Shown: piece after piece, positions 9,180 through 17,695 of the stretch
How the letters are laid out: every line of letters starts with the position of its first letter
How positions within the stretch are numbered: the stretch's first letter is position 1
Origin: Ensifer aridi
Lineage (GTDB): Bacteria > Pseudomonadota > Alphaproteobacteria > Rhizobiales > Rhizobiaceae
Direction of reading: 5' to 3'
Length of the DNA: 64,000 nt
NCBI RefSeq assembly: GCF_002078505.1
Contig: NZ_LUAV01000038.1
Location: forward strand, 62,001 to 126,000
Notes under the pieces: model-generated
Told to the model about the DNA's origin: nothing
Databases searched by the model: none
What the model saw: the letters and a program-made list of their open reading frames with translations, nothing else
Translations under genes and position numbers: made by a program

Positions 9180-9691
9180 GATCTCAAAGCGAGTTCTAAA
9201 GGCTTTGCTTGAGTATCCGTAACTGCTGAAACGTCGGCGATATGCGATTTACTCATCGATAGGCTTCGCATGCTTTGTGCCATTTTTCACCGGTGAGGGC
9301 GCAAACCGGGCGCAAAATGTGCGACCCGCGCGAACTGCTCGCCGTGTCGGCTGCTTCCCTGTCTTTGCCGTTGACGACATACCACATAGCATCGCGCGTG
9401 AATGACGGCGAAGCTGGCCACACTCCCGAAGGATTTCGGGCGTATCGGCTTCAAGCGAGCATTGCTGTCACTCAGCGAATTGCTGGCTAACTGTTACTTG
9501 CCACCCGTGTTGCACGGTGATGCAAGATACAGCACCAGCATAAAGGCAAGCCAGGCCTCTGGATACGCTGCCTCAGCTCCCACCAGGACGCCCAGAACTC
9601 CGGCGGCGCCTCAATCGAAATGTCCTCGCTGTAATCCCGGAACCATAGTGACCCATCGGTGCAGCGACAAGGAACGAATGCACCTGTGGCG
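9180..9691. other. Gene-poor interval with one doubtful small frame
   Basis: About 510 bp between the MBL gene and the convergent epimerase gene. I see no rRNA, tRNA, terminator or mobile element. A 71-codon minus-strand frame at 9487-9702 is listed separately as doubtful. The rest holds nothing I recognise. Confidence 0.4.
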
Positions 9692-9702
9692 CTACGAGGC
9701 AT
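9487..9702 (-). CDS. Doubtful small protein or gene remnant (71 aa)
   Basis: An open frame of 71 codons whose middle part (DGSLWFRDYSEDISIEAPPE then FWASWWELRQRI) has a protein-like mix of acidic and aromatic residues, while the C-terminal third looks random (LPLCWCCILHHRATR). It overlaps the last 11 bp of the epimerase gene on the same strand. No convincing ribosome-binding site. It could be a small downstream gene or the decayed remains of one; I recognise no family. Confidence 0.25.
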   Translation of the reverse strand: MPRSATGAFVPCRCTDGSLWFRDYSEDISIEAPPEFWASWWELRQRIQRPGLPLCWCCILHHRATRVASNS

Positions 9703-10861
9703 CGGTGGAGAACTTGTGTATCGTAGTCGATTTCAGCGTTTCGCCCGGTTTCAGCACCGTCGTCGGAAAAGACGGCTTGTTCGGCGAATCCGGGAAGTGC
9801 TGCGTCTCGAGGCAGAAGCCGTCGGTCTGGCGGTATTGCTGACCAGCAGCGCCGACGAGCGTCGAATCGAGGAAGTTGCCGCTGTAGAACTGGACGCCGG
9901 GCTCAGTGGTCGAGATCTCCATGATCCGGCCCGAGCGCGGCTCATAGACTCGCGCGGCGAGCGAAAGCCCGCTACCCGACCGGTTCAGCACGTAGTTGTG
10001 ATCGTATCCGCGGCCATAGACCAGCTGTGGGTCGTTCGAGCGGATGCGTGCGCCGATCGGCATTCCTTGGCGGAAGTCGAACGGCGTGCCGGCCACAGAG
10101 GCGAGCTGCCCGGTCGGGATCAAGGTGGCATCGACCGGCGTGTAGCGATCGGCGTTGATCGTGAGGATGTGATCGTCGATCCCGCCCGTGCCGTCGCCTG
10201 CGAGGTTGAAGTAGGAATGACTGGTGAGATTGACCACGGTCGGTTTGTCCGTCGTCGCTTCGTAGTCGATGCGCAGTTCGTTATCGTTAGTGAGGGTATA
10301 GACGACCCGGACCGTGAGCGTGCCGGGATAGCCTTCCTCGCCATCCTTGCTCGTGTAGCTGAGGCGCGCTGCTGCGCCGCTCGCGCCGCCCACCGGCTCG
10401 ACCGCCCAGACAACCTTGTCGAAGCCCTTCGTGCCGCCGTGCAGGCTGTTCGGCCCGTTATTGGCGGCGAGCTGGTACTGCGTGCCGTCGAGCATGAACT
10501 TCGCGCCACCAATGCGATTGCCGTAGCGCCCGATCAGTGCGCCGAAATAGGGGTTTTTGGATTCGTAGTCGGCGAGTTCTTTGAAGCCGAGCACGATGTT
10601 GCCGAGCTTGCCCCAGCGGTCGGGCACGTTTATCTCTGTGATGATGCCCCCATAGGCGATGAACTTGACGGACGCGCCCCTGTCGTTGGTGAGCGTGTAG
10701 AGATTGACGGCTTTGCCGTCCTGGGTGTTTCCGAATGGGGTCTCGTCCATAGAGCCGGCTCCAGCGCTGGTTCCCTCCAGAAGCACACCCATACCGAGCA
10801 CGGCCGCGCCGAGCACTGACCTATGCCAGGTACGCGACATGTTGGGATCGATCCGCGTCAT
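9692..10861 (-). CDS. Periplasmic aldose 1-epimerase (galactose mutarotase)
   Basis: A 389-residue GalM-family protein that interconverts alpha and beta anomers of hexoses. Family features: YGGIITEINVPDR, GRYGNRIGGAKF, NGPNSLHGGTKGFD (catalytic His region), NLTSHSYFNLAG with the second conserved His, and CLETQHFPDSPN near the end carrying the catalytic Glu. A hydrophobic N-terminal segment (SVLGAAVLGMGVLLEGTSAGA) suggests export, unlike the cytoplasmic E. coli enzyme, so it probably works on sugars entering the periplasm. Two N-terminal Met codons exist (residues 1 and 8); the signal peptide is intact with either. It stands alone, with no sugar kinase or transporter adjacent. Confidence 0.92.
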   Translation of the reverse strand: MTRIDPNMSRTWHRSVLGAAVLGMGVLLEGTSAGAGSMDETPFGNTQDGKAVNLYTLTNDRGASVKFIAYGGIITEINVPDRWGKLGNIVLGFKELADYESKNPYFGALIGRYGNRIGGAKFMLDGTQYQLAANNGPNSLHGGTKGFDKVVWAVEPVGGASGAAARLSYTSKDGEEGYPGTLTVRVVYTLTNDNELRIDYEATTDKPTVVNLTSHSYFNLAGDGTGGIDDHILTINADRYTPVDATLIPTGQLASVAGTPFDFRQGMPIGARIRSNDPQLVYGRGYDHNYVLNRSGSGLSLAARVYEPRSGRIMEISTTEPGVQFYSGNFLDSTLVGAAGQQYRQTDGFCLETQHFPDSPNKPSFPTTVLKPGETLKSTTIHKFSTDAS

Positions 10862-11392
10862 GGTTTCCTCCCTCGATTGGCCTCTTCGCCGGCGGCTTAT
10901 GACGAGCCGCCCAGAAGACCAATTCTAAACTCATTGGACTATTAACGTAAGTTTCTACACGCTTGGTGTGCCCCGAAGCCCAGCAACGAAGCTGCTGCGG
11001 GAGCCTCAGGCCAACACGCATCGCCTGATCACCATTCGTTCTCGAAATTCCCAAAAGGGTAAGGTTCGGCATTTATGGAGAACGTCGGCGGTCGCCCTGG
11101 CAGGATCAGCATTCTTCGCAAGAAAATCGGCAAGCGGCCGAGAGGCGGCGATGGGGTGCGAAGATGCTCGAGAACGGCCCGGATCGACCGCGTACCTGAG
11201 GCCGCGTTCGATGTAGTCACCGGCGAAGGTGGCCGCAATTGGCGGGATGGTCATGGACATGCTCTCCGCCGAGGAGGCGGTGAACTCGTCGGTCAGTTCA
11301 ACGGGATCCATGTGGTGTGGACGTAGGGGCCTTATCTTAAGGCAACAGTCGGCGTTCCGTACTGCTACGCGCAGTTCATCCAGCAGGGTTCT
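10862..11392. other. Intergenic interval with one possible small gene
   Basis: About 530 bp between the epimerase and the ATP-grasp gene. The only plausible coding part is the minus-strand frame at 11006-11311, listed separately. The AT-rich stretch at 10920-10970 just upstream of the epimerase gene probably holds its promoter, but I cannot place -35/-10 elements. Confidence 0.35.
11006..11311 (-). CDS. Small hypothetical protein or remnant (101 aa)
   Basis: The first 60 codons have the strong C/G third-position bias of real genes in this window (MDPVELTDEFTASSAESMSM, then TIPPIAATFAGDYIERG), while the last 30 lose it. No ribosome site stands out upstream of the ATG at 11311. It lies 82 bp downstream of the ATP-grasp gene on the same strand, so it could be a fourth operon member, or the truncated end of a larger vanished gene. 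No family recognised. Confidence 0.35.
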   Translation of the reverse strand: MDPVELTDEFTASSAESMSMTIPPIAATFAGDYIERGLRYAVDPGRSRASSHPIAASRPLADFLAKNADPARATADVLHKCRTLPFWEFRERMVIRRCVLA

Positions 11393-12439
11393 TCAAAGGG
11401 TTGCAAGTGCGCGATTCGACACGGCGCCGACATAGAGCTGCCGAATGCGGAGCTTGTCTTCCAGAGCGATCACCACATCCTCGCTGAAATCCACTCCGTG
11501 GATCGACGCGATCTCGGGGAAGCCGCCAGGTGTGAAAACGTTCACTTCAAGCACGGTGTTGCCGACGATATCGAGCCCGACTAGGAACATGCCGTCCTCT
11601 GTCAGTTTGGGGCGCAGCTTTTCCGCAATGGCAAGAACTTGCGGTGTGATGGTCGCCGGTTCAGCCGTGCCGCTCGCATGCAGATTCGAGCGAACATCGC
11701 CCTTTGCCGGAACGCGCCGAAAGGCGGCATAGACGCCCTTGCGCTCCAGCGGCCGTCCGTTCATCAGGAACAGACGGATGTCACCGGCGGTGGCCTCCGG
11801 AAGATAATTCTGGGCAATAAGATAGCCGGCGCCGCTCGCTGCCTCGAAAATTTGATTGAGATTCGCCTCGCCCTTGGAGCGGATCTTGAAGACATTCCTG
11901 CCGCCTGATCCCTGCAACGGTTTCAATATGACACCGTCCGGGTGATCCTCGATGAAGGCGCGGATCTCGTCGATGCTCCTGGAGATCAGCGTCGTCGGAC
12001 GGACGGTTTCGGGAAATCCCTGAAAATAAAGCTTGTTCTGCGCGAGCGCCAAGCCATCGGGATCATTGACCACGATGACGCCCGCGGCCGCGGCCAGCCT
12101 CCCAAAATTGGTTCCAGCATAAACTGCCCACGGACGGCTTTCTGCATCCTCGGACGGGTCGTTCCTAAGAAAGAGCACCTGAATTTCCCGTATGTCGATC
12201 GTCACGACCTTCGCCTGTTCGCGCTTGAGGACATTAAGCAATGTTTCTGGCTTTTTCGGCTTGGAACCATTCAATGTGGTCGCGCGGATCAGCAGGCTGT
12301 TGTCCGGCCGGAGCACGAAATCGCCGGGTGTGACGTAACAGACCTCATGACCGCGTCCGAGCGCCGCAAGCGCGAGTGACGTCGTCGTATAATACGACGT
12401 CTCGCCCTCAATGGAGTTGACGAGAAAGGCGATGCGCAT
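11393..12439 (-). CDS. ATP-grasp ligase, glutathione-synthetase-like
   Basis: A 348-residue protein resembling prokaryotic glutathione synthetase (GshB): an N-terminal pre-ATP-grasp domain beginning MRIAFLVNSIEG, NDPDGLALAQNKLYFQ near residue 135, the ATP-grasp motifs VILKPLQGSGGRNVFKI, the DIRLFLMNGRP strand, and a C-terminal metal site ending VLEVNVFTPGGFPE (the E and N of the grasp). Such enzymes make an acylphosphate of a carboxylate and couple it to an amine or thiol. It is the last gene of a three-gene operon; its AGGAG site overlaps the stop of the QEGLA gene 9 bp upstream. The genome's main GshB is expected elsewhere, so a specialised peptide-bond-forming role is inferred. Confidence 0.88.
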   Translation of the reverse strand: MRIAFLVNSIEGETSYYTTTSLALAALGRGHEVCYVTPGDFVLRPDNSLLIRATTLNGSKPKKPETLLNVLKREQAKVVTIDIREIQVLFLRNDPSEDAESRPWAVYAGTNFGRLAAAAGVIVVNDPDGLALAQNKLYFQGFPETVRPTTLISRSIDEIRAFIEDHPDGVILKPLQGSGGRNVFKIRSKGEANLNQIFEAASGAGYLIAQNYLPEATAGDIRLFLMNGRPLERKGVYAAFRRVPAKGDVRSNLHASGTAEPATITPQVLAIAEKLRPKLTEDGMFLVGLDIVGNTVLEVNVFTPGGFPEIASIHGVDFSEDVVIALEDKLRIRQLYVGAVSNRALATL

Positions 12440-12448
12440 GTCCGGCTC

Positions 12449-14347
12449 CTAGTTGTCCAACAGGTCAAGCGGAGTCTTTGCCGAGCGCGCCCTGGAAAGC
12501 CGCGCCGTCGCTTCCGCAGCGTCGAGGAACATCGGACGGACCGCCGGTCCACCGAGCAGTCCTCGGGCATTCAGTTCCTGCATGACGCTGAAATGCGAGG
12601 CTGCGATCTTTCCCATCCAGAAGGGTTCGAGCGTCCCGCCATCTGCCAAATGGTCGAGCAGTTGCAAGAGCCCCCGCAGATAGATCGCATCCTTGACGAG
12701 GCCGCCGCCGCGGTAGACGCGCAGGACCACGTTGAACGCTTCCGCTTTCTGGAATTCATGCTCGTTGACGAGCAGCCGATGGGCTTCCGGCAGGGACGCG
12801 CCGTCGAGCATGGCTGCACAGGCAATTACGCGGGCAGCAATGAGCCGCAGCCGATCGGGCGTCATGCCGGCCGAAAGGTATTCTGCAAAGACGGCCAAGC
12901 CCTCCTGCATCCCTTCGTAGCCGGCGAGACCGGAACGAAACAGGCGCAGGCCCTGCGCCGAGCCGTTGAAATACGTCAGCAGGTGAACGCCGATCTCGTG
13001 ACTGAGGATCGGCTCAACACGATCTTTCTCCATCACTGTGCTTCGAGCGATGAGTAGCCGTCTTCCCGAGACAAGCAAGCCGGTGGGAAGATCGTCCCGC
13101 ACCTCGACACGCGCGTCGAAGTCGCTGCAACGACGAGCATATTCGGCGATCATCTCGCGTGCTCGCCTTTCGATCAGGTAGCTGTCTGCGGTCTGTTGGT
13201 AGAGACGCGCGGAGGCGTCGCCTTCTTCTGCGCGACCGTTGCTCCTGGCAAGGATGTCCCTTGCGGCTTGCAACAGCCCCGGCTCAACCGGACCATAGAG
13301 GGCGCGGCCGAATTCAACGAACTTTGCCGTCTCACGCGCGGAAAGCATCGAGAGTTGCAGATCGAGCTCCTGTTGCTTTTCGCGGTAGAGTCGATAAAGC
13401 ACCGGGTCTTCGAGATGCTCGAAGGGAATGGAGAACAGCTTTCGTTTTGCTGCCTCCGCCTGCAGCGTCAAAGGCCGGTAAAGAAATCGCGGCGCACGTG
13501 AGCAATCACCTGCGGCGAACTCGTTCCAGGCCGCTTCCGCATTGATCGGAGTAACGGCAAGCAGGAAGTCGAAGCTCGCGGCCACATCGTCAATGGCTCG
13601 GTCGGTGCGCACCACTGCATCGACAAAGGCTTGCCGTCCGAGGGCGCGATGTGTCGTAATCGTTAGGCATCTCGTCGACTTTGCAAAGGCAGCGATGGCT
13701 TGCAGGCCGGCGTCAAAGATGCTGGCGATTAAGCGCTCGCGGATCTCAGGATAAATCGTGCCGGACTGGCGCTGGCGGTAGATCGGCGCAAACCGCACCC
13801 GCATTTGGGGAAAGGCGACCTCAAGCATTTTGTCCCTGCCTGCTTGCCTGTCCGGCCACTTGCGAAACTCGATTCGTGGAGTGCGGAACTTCCCCTGGAT
13901 CGCCTCGACAGCTTCGACGAAGGACCTTGCGGCCGCTCGGATATCCGGTTGGTCCGCTGCCGCGATCTCGACCTTGAAGGGCGAGAGAAGCGGGGCCTTG
14001 TCGTTCAGCAACTCGTCACTGGCCAGTTCCCCAATTTCGAGCACCATGAGCGCGCCGAACCGACGTTTGAGCATGGTTCCAACGGCTGCGACGATCGGGG
14101 TGGCCGTGACTGCATCGGGGGCAATCAAATAGGATGCATTCGCTTGTGCTATTTCCCGGGCGACCGGCGAGCTATGGTCGCCCGACAAGTGGACGCAGAG
14201 AAAAGGCAGCGGCCGATCGATATGGAGGCGGCCGCCGGCTGCAAGTTCCTGGCGCACTGGCTTGCCGGCTTCGATCGCCGCGATGACCTCTGCCATCCAA
14301 TCCGGAAAGCCCGCCTGTCGAGGGATGCGTGCACTCGCCAGCTTCAT
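12449..14347 (-). CDS. QEGLA-motif metallopeptidase-like protein (DUF1704/MATCAP family)
   Basis: A 632-residue protein of the family described as flavohemoglobin-expression-modulating QEGLA motif proteins (DUF1704). Seen: a zinc-protease-like HEIGVH at about residues 450-455 and the name-giving MQEGLAVFAEYL around 480-490, whose Glu would be the third ligand. The eukaryotic relatives (MATCAP) are tyrosine carboxypeptidases acting on tubulin tails, so a carboxypeptidase role here is a reasonable inference; no bacterial substrate is known to me. The N-terminal 200 residues hold an additional N-formylglutamate-amidohydrolase-like-sized domain of unclear function. The ATG at 14347 overlaps the stop of the amidohydrolase gene as ATGA, which fixes the start. 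Confidence 0.88.
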   Translation of the reverse strand: MKLASARIPRQAGFPDWMAEVIAAIEAGKPVRQELAAGGRLHIDRPLPFLCVHLSGDHSSPVAREIAQANASYLIAPDAVTATPIVAAVGTMLKRRFGALMVLEIGELASDELLNDKAPLLSPFKVEIAAADQPDIRAAARSFVEAVEAIQGKFRTPRIEFRKWPDRQAGRDKMLEVAFPQMRVRFAPIYRQRQSGTIYPEIRERLIASIFDAGLQAIAAFAKSTRCLTITTHRALGRQAFVDAVVRTDRAIDDVAASFDFLLAVTPINAEAAWNEFAAGDCSRAPRFLYRPLTLQAEAAKRKLFSIPFEHLEDPVLYRLYREKQQELDLQLSMLSARETAKFVEFGRALYGPVEPGLLQAARDILARSNGRAEEGDASARLYQQTADSYLIERRAREMIAEYARRCSDFDARVEVRDDLPTGLLVSGRRLLIARSTVMEKDRVEPILSHEIGVHLLTYFNGSAQGLRLFRSGLAGYEGMQEGLAVFAEYLSAGMTPDRLRLIAARVIACAAMLDGASLPEAHRLLVNEHEFQKAEAFNVVLRVYRGGGLVKDAIYLRGLLQLLDHLADGGTLEPFWMGKIAASHFSVMQELNARGLLGGPAVRPMFLDAAEATARLSRARSAKTPLDLLDN

Positions 14348-15174
14348 CGGCCCGCCTCCAAAGCTTCGACCAGCACCGGCTGTGTCGATGCGACCAGCTC
14401 CCTGAGCGCGACGAGGGGTTCCACGTGTGGCGTTCCCGTCCATTCCTCCATGAAGAACTTCTTGAATTCGACGGCGATCGCGCACCCAGTGTCGGGAAAA
14501 TGTTCGTGGATGAACCGCGCTTGTTCACCGCGCCCTTGAAAGGCGATGTTTTCCCGGACGTCGAGACGCCCGCCTCGAAAATCAAAGGACCGCAGGGCTT
14601 CGGCGAAACGGTCGACCACATGCGCCCACTTTCGGCGATCCATCGAAAAAGTGCCGATGTTGACATCAGGCGCTTCGGCCGCGACCGTCGGCTCTGCCCC
14701 GGGGCCGTTGCGTCGGTGATTGTAGCTGTGCACGTCGAGCACGACGAAGCGTCCGTAGCACCGCTCGATGCCTGCAAGGAATGATTTCAGCATCTCATAA
14801 TATTCATCATGCATGGCGAGCGACCGCTCGACGAGATCGTGGGGTAGCTCGCATGTCCAGACCTTGAGGCCCCAAGCCTGTTCCGGGCGAAGGTAGATGG
14901 CACCATTGCGCGACCGGTTGATGTCTACCTCGAAACGCGAGCGGTGCACGACGATCCGATTGGGAACATCGCGAATGATGAACTCGGTGAAGGGGTCTTC
15001 CTCTCGGAGGCGCTCTTCCTTGGAAAGAGCGAAACAACGCTCCACCGCATCGCGCGTCATATGACCATTATGGATTGCCGTCGCGATGATGGGGGAATCG
15101 CCGCGATGCTGAGTCCACCACTCGGCGGCCACGGGTAGCGCCAAATCCGCGAGTAAATCCGAGGTTTTGTTCAT
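14344..15174 (-). CDS. N-formylglutamate amidohydrolase family protein
   Basis: About 276 residues of the N-formylglutamate deformylase (HutG/FGase) family, zinc hydrolases that remove N-formyl groups from glutamate. Seen: the early SPIIATAIHNGHMT with the first His, the EVDINRSRNGAIY segment, VVLDVHSYNHRR with the second metal site, and a C-terminal AVEFKKFFMEEWTG. No histidine-degradation gene (hutU, hutH, hutI) is adjacent, so a role outside histidine catabolism is likely. The start ATG at 15174 gives MNKTSDLL; in-frame starts at 15192 and 15264 would add basic, poorly conserved residues. First gene of a coupled operon with the QEGLA and ATP-grasp genes. Confidence 0.88.
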   Translation of the reverse strand: MNKTSDLLADLALPVAAEWWTQHRGDSPIIATAIHNGHMTRDAVERCFALSKEERLREEDPFTEFIIRDVPNRIVVHRSRFEVDINRSRNGAIYLRPEQAWGLKVWTCELPHDLVERSLAMHDEYYEMLKSFLAGIERCYGRFVVLDVHSYNHRRNGPGAEPTVAAEAPDVNIGTFSMDRRKWAHVVDRFAEALRSFDFRGGRLDVRENIAFQGRGEQARFIHEHFPDTGCAIAVEFKKFFMEEWTGTPHVEPLVALRELVASTQPVLVEALEAGR

Positions 15175-15729
15175 GTCATCGTTCCGCCGCATTCCATTGG
15201 AACTCAGCCCAAGCGGCCTTAAGCTACAATTCCGAAGGGACTTTTCGGTTCCAGAACTGCGCAAGCCTCGTCTGCGCGGACATATTCAGTCGCCTCGGTT
15301 GCCGTCAGCACTTGGGCCCAAACCGAAAACCTGCAAGACATCAAACGCGATGCCTGCCAGATCGAGCTGTCCTGGCGCGGTCCGAAAGGTCACTCCCTCG
15401 AGGGCGGCGACCGGGGAATTCGGCTGGTCGCGCATGCCGTTCTCGGGGCCTCTCGAGGCTGCGGCGGAACGGGCTACGGAGGCCGGCGCGAAATGCAGCG
15501 CCCATGGCGTCGCGTGGACCAGCCACCGACGCCATGGGCGCGCCAGCCGGGGGTGGTTCCTCCATCCGTTCGGCGCGCCCGCTGTGGCATTCGGGGTCGC
15601 TGTGGGCCACGGCTTTGGCGGGAAGATCCTGGATGAGATCAGCGGCCTTTATCAGTTCGGTGCGCGCTACTGTGCGCCCAAGATCGGCGCTTCGTCAGTC
15701 CCGACCTGTCTTTTGTTTAAAGCAGCAGG
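15175..15729. other. Intergenic interval upstream of the amidohydrolase operon
   Basis: About 555 bp. Long open frames exist on both strands but none shows coherent protein character or a ribosome site. It must contain the promoter of the amidohydrolase operon. Its one striking element is the long inverted repeat at 15498-15541, listed separately. Confidence 0.4.
15498..15541. repeat. Long perfect inverted repeat (15-bp arms)
   Basis: GCGCCCATGGCGTCG (15498-15512) is matched exactly by its reverse complement at 15527-15541. Inside, GTGG (15514-15517) pairs with CCAC (15523-15526), leaving a single bulged C and a 5-nt loop. The stem would be very stable on either strand. No T-run follows, so it is not a standard intrinsic terminator. 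It may be a repeat family member, an RNA structure or a factor-binding dyad. Confidence 0.7.
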
Positions 15730-16503
15730 TCACCGATTTATGAGATCGGCGATTTTTCGCCAGCGGCAAGCCGGGTGAGGAGCGGATATCTCGAAGAGCT
15801 TCTCCAGGAACGCCCAGATGCTCTCGTCGTGAACGAGATGATGGGTCAGGATGCCCGTCGCACCTCCTCCTCCGCCCGACTGGTCCAGCCGTCGCACGAT
15901 GTCGTCGACGATCTCTTCGTGGTCGCGGCACCCGCGCGCTCCATGCCAATCGATTACGTCCACATGCGTGTTGATGATCGTGAGCTCCGGATGCGCAAAG
16001 GTCCGATGCGGTTTTCCGCCCGTTTCGGGCCCGAAGACCGAAAGCGCTGTGAAGCCGATGGGAGGGAGGCCGGCGATCAATCCGGCGTCGATCCGGTTCC
16101 ACGGCGGGACGAGCAGCGGCACGAAGGCGGAGGGATGGAGTGCCCGAAGGCGTGTGTAACCGACGCTGAGTTCGCCCAAGACCACCTCTCGCGGCCGGTG
16201 GGCGCCGAGCTCCTGGCTTTTTTCCCCCATAGGCGCGTGGTTGCGGTGCGACCAGCCATGGACGGCGACACTGATATCGCCGCGGCCGGCGAGGTCATAT
16301 GACAGCCGCTCGTCAGTACCGGCCGGAATGACGGCGAGGGTCGCTGGTACGGTGAAGCGCTCCGCCAGCTCGAGCAAGCGATCCAGCGCCGCCGTCGGCT
16401 CGACCGCATCGTCGTCGCGGAGCCAAAAATCGAAGGTCTTTCCGGCCGCCTCGCACCGGTCCAGCCGATCGATGAGCGGTTGCCAGATGGATGCCGCTTT
16501 CAT
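15730..16503 (-). CDS. Polysaccharide deacetylase-like protein
   Basis: A 257-residue protein of the NodB-like/polysaccharide deacetylase superfamily. Seen: WLRDDDAVEPT (metal Asp residues) near residue 27, VHGWSHRNHAP near 85 with the HxxxH metal site, VPPWNRID, and a C-terminal GILTHHLVHD with the catalytic His. There is no signal peptide, so it is cytoplasmic. Such enzymes remove acetyl groups from N-acetylhexosamines; the real substrate is unknown. Its ATG (16503-16501) overlaps the stop of the glycosyltransferase gene upstream (ATGA, 16500-16503), so both act in one pathway, perhaps transferring and then deacetylating a sugar. Confidence 0.82.
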   Translation of the reverse strand: MKAASIWQPLIDRLDRCEAAGKTFDFWLRDDDAVEPTAALDRLLELAERFTVPATLAVIPAGTDERLSYDLAGRGDISVAVHGWSHRNHAPMGEKSQELGAHRPREVVLGELSVGYTRLRALHPSAFVPLLVPPWNRIDAGLIAGLPPIGFTALSVFGPETGGKPHRTFAHPELTIINTHVDVIDWHGARGCRDHEEIVDDIVRRLDQSGGGGGATGILTHHLVHDESIWAFLEKLFEISAPHPACRWRKIADLINR

Positions 16504-17597
16504 CTTCCCATCCCGCCAAATTCGCTGAGAATCTCGCCGAGACGCGCGGCAGCAGCCGGAAGCGAGCGCTCTTCAAATACGAAATGCCTCGCGCGCCCGC
16601 CGAACTGTACCCGCAGCGCCTCGTCGCTGAGAAGGCGTCGGATGGCCGCGGCGAAAGCTTCGACGTCTCCGGCCGGCGTCAGCAAACCCGTTTCCTCATC
16701 CCAGACGACTTCCGGCACGCCCGCGGTCCGCTGCGCAACGACGGGCATCCCGGCCGCTTCAGCCTCCAGATAGGAGAGACCGTAGGCCTCGCCGCAGCCC
16801 GGCCAGACATAGAGATCGCCATCCGCGAGAATTCCCGGGATTGCCTGCGGCTCCACTTCGCCGCGCCATTCCAGCCGTTCTGCCGGGAGCCCAGCAAAGA
16901 TCTCGTGCACCTCGGCGCGAGCAGGGCCGTCCCCGACGACCGTCAGCCGCCACGGCAGATCGACGACGAGCGTCAGGGCGCGCGCGAGCATCCTGTAGCT
17001 GTCCATCTTGTCGCCCGAACGCATCATTGCAACAGCGAACAGCCGGCACTCATCGACCTTCGTCCTCCGCAGCTCGCGAAACGGCGAAACATCGATAAAG
17101 GGAGCAAGCATCGCATAGCGCGCGCTTGGTATTGCCTCTTGCAGCCCCTCTCGATCGCGGTGGGTGAAGCAGATGTTTACGGCGGCTTGCCTCGCGCCGG
17201 CCGCGACCTCGTCCTGCGCAAGCCTCCAGGCGTCCGTGTTGCGCCGGTAGGAATAGGAGCTTTCCGCCGTGATGTAGGGAATCGCAAATTCGGCCGAGAG
17301 GCGGGGGCCGAGCAGATCCGGAGCCTTGTAATAAGGATGATAGCAGAACCATGCCTCAGGCGGCCCCTCCCGCCGCCATAGCTCGCGAACACGCACGATC
17401 TCCCGCTCAGCTTCACTGCAGAGGGCCGCAAAGGCCGCCTTGGAAGCGTCGCGCGAGAATGTGCGCAAATCAGAGGCGATGATGATTTCGTGCCCGGCCA
17501 GGCGCAGCGCCTCGATAAGCATGCGTGCCATCTGCCTGTCACCCGAGGGCACAGGGTGATCAGGAGATTTCAGCGGCGCGTGGAAGGCAATCTTCAT
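16500..17597 (-). CDS. GT4 family glycosyltransferase
   Basis: A 365-residue retaining glycosyltransferase of the GT-B fold. The N-terminal donor-side start MKIAFHAPLKSPDHPVPSGD contains the usual early Gly/Asp loop; the C-terminal half has LTVVGDGPARAEV, the WPGCGEAYGLSYLEAEAAGM segment with the E-x7-E catalytic/donor signature, and GVPEVV. No signal peptide; acts at the inner face of the membrane on a lipid- or sugar-linked acceptor that is unknown. Coupled by ATGA to the polysaccharide deacetylase-like gene downstream. Confidence 0.9.
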   Translation of the reverse strand: MKIAFHAPLKSPDHPVPSGDRQMARMLIEALRLAGHEIIIASDLRTFSRDASKAAFAALCSEAEREIVRVRELWRREGPPEAWFCYHPYYKAPDLLGPRLSAEFAIPYITAESSYSYRRNTDAWRLAQDEVAAGARQAAVNICFTHRDREGLQEAIPSARYAMLAPFIDVSPFRELRRTKVDECRLFAVAMMRSGDKMDSYRMLARALTLVVDLPWRLTVVGDGPARAEVHEIFAGLPAERLEWRGEVEPQAIPGILADGDLYVWPGCGEAYGLSYLEAEAAGMPVVAQRTAGVPEVVWDEETGLLTPAGDVEAFAAAIRRLLSDEALRVQFGGRARHFVFEERSLPAAAARLGEILSEFGGMGR

Positions 17598-17695
17598 TCG
17601 AGGCGAATGCTATCCTGCCTTCCTATCCTGATGTCAACACGGCGCGTATGTCGTTTCGAATGCTGGAGCATCCGTCGGTCCCGATGCCGCGCAGA

